Shown: in pieces, positions 63,646 through 64,000 of the stretch | How the letters are laid out: every line of letters begins with the position of its first letter | How positions within the stretch are numbered: the stretch's first letter is position 1 | Assembly: GCA_022376465.1 (NCBI GenBank) | Contig: JACDTU010000002.1 | Location: forward strand, 310,001 to 374,000 | Direction: 5' to 3' | DNA: 64,000 nucleotides | DNA from: Cubamyces lactineus | Taxonomy: Eukaryota > Basidiomycota > Agaricomycetes > Polyporales > Polyporaceae | Made by a program: the position numbers and the translations under genes | Notes under the pieces: model-generated | Told to the model about the DNA's origin: nothing | Seen by the model: the letters and a program-made list of their open reading frames with translations, nothing else | Databases searched by the model: none

Positions 63646-63852
63646 GGTGTTGCTGGTGGTGGTAGAGGACAGAGAGCGAGGAAGAACTGGCTAAGTCTCA
63701 TCCCCGTCTTATATACACCTTTCTTCATCGATCCTGACCCTGCCCCGATTCTTGATCTCCGTTCCCTGGACTTATCGGATTACCTATTTTGGACAGACTT
63801 CCATTTCCCTTCACTATAGGCCCTCAAGGGTTCGGGCCTAGGGGGGAGGCAC

Positions 63853-64000
63853 TGTTACGCTCTGTGCTGTAACCCCGAAGTCCGATCCCCGAACCCCCGT
63901 ACTCCGCTCTTTACCCCGCACTACGTACTCTGCTCCCCCGTACTCCGCTCTTCCGTACCCCGTACCCCCGACTCCGTTCTCCGTACTCCGCACTTCGGAC
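63853..64000 (+). repeat. start of the Ty3-B 3' LTR
   Basis: 148 visible bases equal the start of the 5' LTR at 37903, except that the last visible part lacks a 14-base unit containing TACTCCGTACTTCG. The rest lies outside the window. Confidence 0.88.

Larger units (their letters stand above)
37903..64000 (+). mobile_element. Ty3-B chromovirus, full-length but nested, right end outside window
   Basis: 5' LTR 37903-38608, self-primer site, gag, pol with chromodomain, an opposite-strand zinc-cluster gene, a polypurine tract (GGGGGGAGGCAC, 63841-63852) and the start of the 3' LTR at 63853. The 18.3-kb Ty3-C element is inserted in the zinc-cluster gene. Without it Ty3-B would be about 8.3 kb. 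The visible 148 bases of the 3' LTR match the 5' LTR except for a 14-base unit at the very end. pol has two TGA codons. The motif ACTCCG is scattered throughout. Confidence 0.9.

Overview
The window looks like a transposon-rich stretch of a filamentous basidiomycete genome (Agaricomycetes). The evidence is many short GT-AG introns of about 35-120 nt, chromodomain-bearing Ty3/gypsy elements, a Plavaka-type transposase, a DUF6532 gene and a basidiomycete-style P-loop NTPase. No database search was possible. Family names rest on recognised motifs, and exon models were built by eye from open frames and splice signals. For brevity the three LTR families are called Ty3-A (417-bp LTR), Ty3-B (about 700-bp LTR) and Ty3-C (990-bp LTR), and the palindromic element is called P.

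Layout. 1-1895 is the 3' end of a plus-strand Ty3-A copy whose LTR cuts into an unknown reading frame (1898-2491). 2650-3050 holds a tRNA-like, SINE-type head and a 98-bp tandem repeat. 3720-13870 is the most gene-like part: a repeat-motif protein (+), an apparently intact 1069-codon P-loop NTPase gene (-), a single-pass membrane protein (-), a small Cys-rich reading frame (+) and a decayed Hsp70 (-). 13995-24720 is a Plavaka transposase gene split by a full-length Ty3-A (16495-24150, TSD AATAC). 24932-34037 is a ten-exon DUF6532 gene that carries a 4.2-kb palindromic element P in one intron and a 2-kb solo LTR of Ty3-C in one exon. 34839-37130 is a truncated minus-oriented Ty3-B. From 37903 to beyond the right edge lies a plus-oriented Ty3-B, which contains a minus-oriented Ty3-C (44679-62981, TSD GCGG), which in turn contains a second P element (54281-58849, TSD ACT). 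This is a three-level nest.

How the parts work together. Ty3-A and Ty3-B are chromoviruses whose primer-binding site, 2 nt inside the 5' LTR, is complementary to the predicted 5' end of their own transcript. This implies Tf1-like self-priming. Both also have a -1 slippery heptamer directly before the gag stop. Ty3-B and Ty3-C carry intron-containing genes on the strand opposite to gag-pol, between pol and the 3' LTR. In each, one of these encodes a Zn2Cys6-like cysteine cluster. Each of these two families is also saturated with its own short CpG-containing motif (ACTCCG in Ty3-B, TTCGCA/TTCGCG in Ty3-C), in LTRs and coding regions alike. The motif CGGAGT (= ACTCCG) contains the CGG triplet bound by zinc-cluster proteins. 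I therefore propose, as inference only, an element-encoded self-recognition or anti-silencing system. Many of the inactivating changes in the retroelements are CGA-to-TGA, which points to CpG methylation damage.
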